From NCBI GenBank assembly GCA_023441255.1, contig JAEZPW010000313.1, positions 3,433 to 67,432 on the forward strand: a stretch of DNA of 64,000 bases. Direction: 5' to 3'. Each line of letters begins with the position of its first letter. The first letter of the stretch is position 1. A model generated the notes under the pieces. It was not told where the DNA came from. It made no database searches and saw only the letters and a list, made by a program, of their open reading frames with translations. The translations under genes were made by a program, and so were the position numbers. The DNA comes from Acidobacteriota bacterium. Its GTDB lineage: Bacteria; Acidobacteriota; Terriglobia; Terriglobales; Acidobacteriaceae. Below, one piece after another: positions 63,222 to 64,000 of the stretch.

Positions 63222-63935
63222 TTAATCGCCAGGTGCTGTCGCAGGCAGGCGCTCTAGCGCGGCCTGCAACTCGGACGGCTTGAACCCGAATGGTCCAGGC
63301 TTGCTCTTGTAAGCGACTCGACCGTTCTGGTCGATCAAATAGATTCGGTCCGGCCAGCCCGTATAGGCCCTCTCCACTGTGTTGTCGAAACCATCCACCA
63401 GGGCGGGGAACTTGATTCCCAGTTTTCGAACGCAAGTGCCCGCGAGTTCAGCCCTCTCGTCAACGTTGCGCGGGCTTGCGAATACTACGTTCTCTCGAAC
63501 GTTGCTGGCCATCTGCCATACGTCGCTCGGGTGTGCCTCGAGAATGTAGACGGCGTAAAACGCAGCGTGATTCCCATATTTCTGGTGAAGTTCGTTGAGG
63601 GCGGGGACCTCCCGCCGGAATGGCGGTCAAGTGTAGCTGCCGAATACCAGCACGACAGATTGTTTCCCGCGGAATGACGAAAGCTGCACCCGCGAACTCT
63701 TGTCCAGAGTCGGCAAGGCGAAGTCCGGAGCCACATCACCGACGTTCACCGTTCCTGCTCTGGCGCGCGTCCACATGGTCTCGAAAGGAAGAATTGCAAA
63801 TGATGGTCCAGGCACGTTCTTCATGAACCGCCCGAATTCTTCGGGCGAGCGATGCATGGCCGAGTTGACGAGGAGTACCCCCGCTCCCCAGAGAACGACT
63901 GCTCCAATCAGCACACCTAAAAGCACGCGCCGCAC
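63222..63935 (-). CDS. Deiodinase-like selenoprotein (in-frame TGA = Sec103)
   Basis: A 237-residue thioredoxin-fold protein, if the TGA at 63627-63629 is read as selenocysteine. Upstream (residues 1-102): an N-terminal anchor helix (LLGVLIGAVVLWGAGVLLV), then DVAPDFALPTLDKSSRVQLSSFRG and VLVFGSYT. TGA follows, then PPFRREVPALNELH, YILEAHPSDVW (His135), and a C-terminal GWPDRIYLIDQNGRVAYKSKPGP. This is the motif order of iodothyronine deiodinases (GSCTUPPF, YIEEAHPSDGW, YKGKxGP), including the membrane anchor and the 32-residue Sec-to-His spacing. A SECIS-like hairpin follows the TGA. GTG 63935 has GGGAGGG 5 nt upstream. In typical bacterial relatives the position is Cys. A disrupted gene is the alternative. 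Confidence 0.88.
63600..63629 (-). promoter_or_regulatory. Bacterial SECIS-like element
   Basis: Minus strand, starting right after the UGA (63629-63627). A 6-bp stem GGCGGG / CCCGCC (63616-63611 with 63605-63600) closes a 5-nt loop AGGUC. The first loop G lies 17 nt after the UGA. Known SelB-binding elements such as E. coli fdhF have a short stem with AGGUCU in the loop and 18 nt spacing. A competing CCGCC / GGCGG stem closer to the UGA is possible. Confidence 0.78.
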
Positions 63936-64000
63936 GTTTTCCCTCCCTGTTGTTTCGGTGCGATCAGGCCCACTTGCTCGATTCGGCTACGAGGCAGTCG

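Noticed and set aside
63627..63629. TGA treated as a nonsense mutation or sequencing error in the deiodinase-like gene
   Set aside because: It falls exactly at the Sec/Cys position. The rest of the frame is intact on both sides, and a SECIS-like hairpin with the right loop and spacing follows. Not excluded, but less likely.

Overview
The window looks like chromosome of a Gram-negative soil bacterium of the Acidobacteriota (Terriglobia-like). This is an inference from gene content: an Oar-like TonB-dependent receptor with an N-terminal carboxypeptidase-regulatory domain, paired DUF4136 proteins, three M48 proteases, MASE1 and multi-PAS histidine kinases with HisKA_3-type catalytic parts, a WS/DGAT acyltransferase, and many signal-peptide and outer-membrane barrel proteins. 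Base composition is moderately GC-rich and even. I see no IS elements, integrases, phage genes or CRISPR arrays. The only RNA gene I can support is one tRNA with a CAU anticodon.

Layout. 0.2-7.2 kb: outer-membrane barrel, secreted unknown, two DUF4136 paralogues, a degenerate histidine phosphatase and a large secreted repeat protein. 7.2-11.5 kb: receiver-only regulator and an M48 / OmpA / M48 block. 12-16.4 kb: GH13 plus GH63-type glycosidases. 16.8-22.7 kb: small secreted proteins, a MASE1-GAF-PAS histidine kinase with a receiver-only partner, a small zinc-ribbon protein, tandem terminators and an odd receiver. 22.8-33.3 kb: membrane and envelope proteins (DUF4239, barrel, DASS transporter, glycine zipper, a third M48, DUF2780, zinc-dependent phospholipase C-like) and a Crp/Fnr regulator. 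33.5-43.1 kb: second OmpA paralogue, SpoIIE-type phosphatase, a periplasmic-binding/PAS histidine kinase and the TonB receptor. 44-45.7 kb: tRNA, a barrel and an unknown. 45.8-51.9 kb: a storage-granule-like cluster (WS/DGAT acyltransferase, alpha/beta hydrolase, phasin-like repeat protein, PhaR-like regulator, acyl-CoA ligase). 52.3-57.3 kb: GalM, a STAS protein, a PilZ-GAF-TM-TonB fusion and a secreted protein. 57.5-60.9 kb: M28 plus P1 peptidase operon. 61-62.3 kb: a Pho-box-like repeat and a Pit phosphate transporter. 62.3-64 kb: a SYLF protein and a deiodinase-like protein.

The most striking item is at 63222-63935 (minus strand). It is a membrane-anchored, iodothyronine-deiodinase-like thioredoxin-fold protein whose reading frame is interrupted by one in-frame TGA exactly at the catalytic Sec/Cys position. 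A hairpin right after the TGA has a GGUC-containing apical loop, as expected for a bacterial SECIS element. I read it as a genuine selenoprotein.

A second pattern runs through the window: a recurring 18-bp near-palindrome, roughly ACTNGCAAATTTGCNAGT, in about ten intergenic regions. It lies mostly upstream of envelope genes and suggests an envelope regulon with an unknown regulator. A third is the PilZ-GAF-TM-TonB fusion, which would couple cytoplasmic c-di-GMP to TonB energy transduction.
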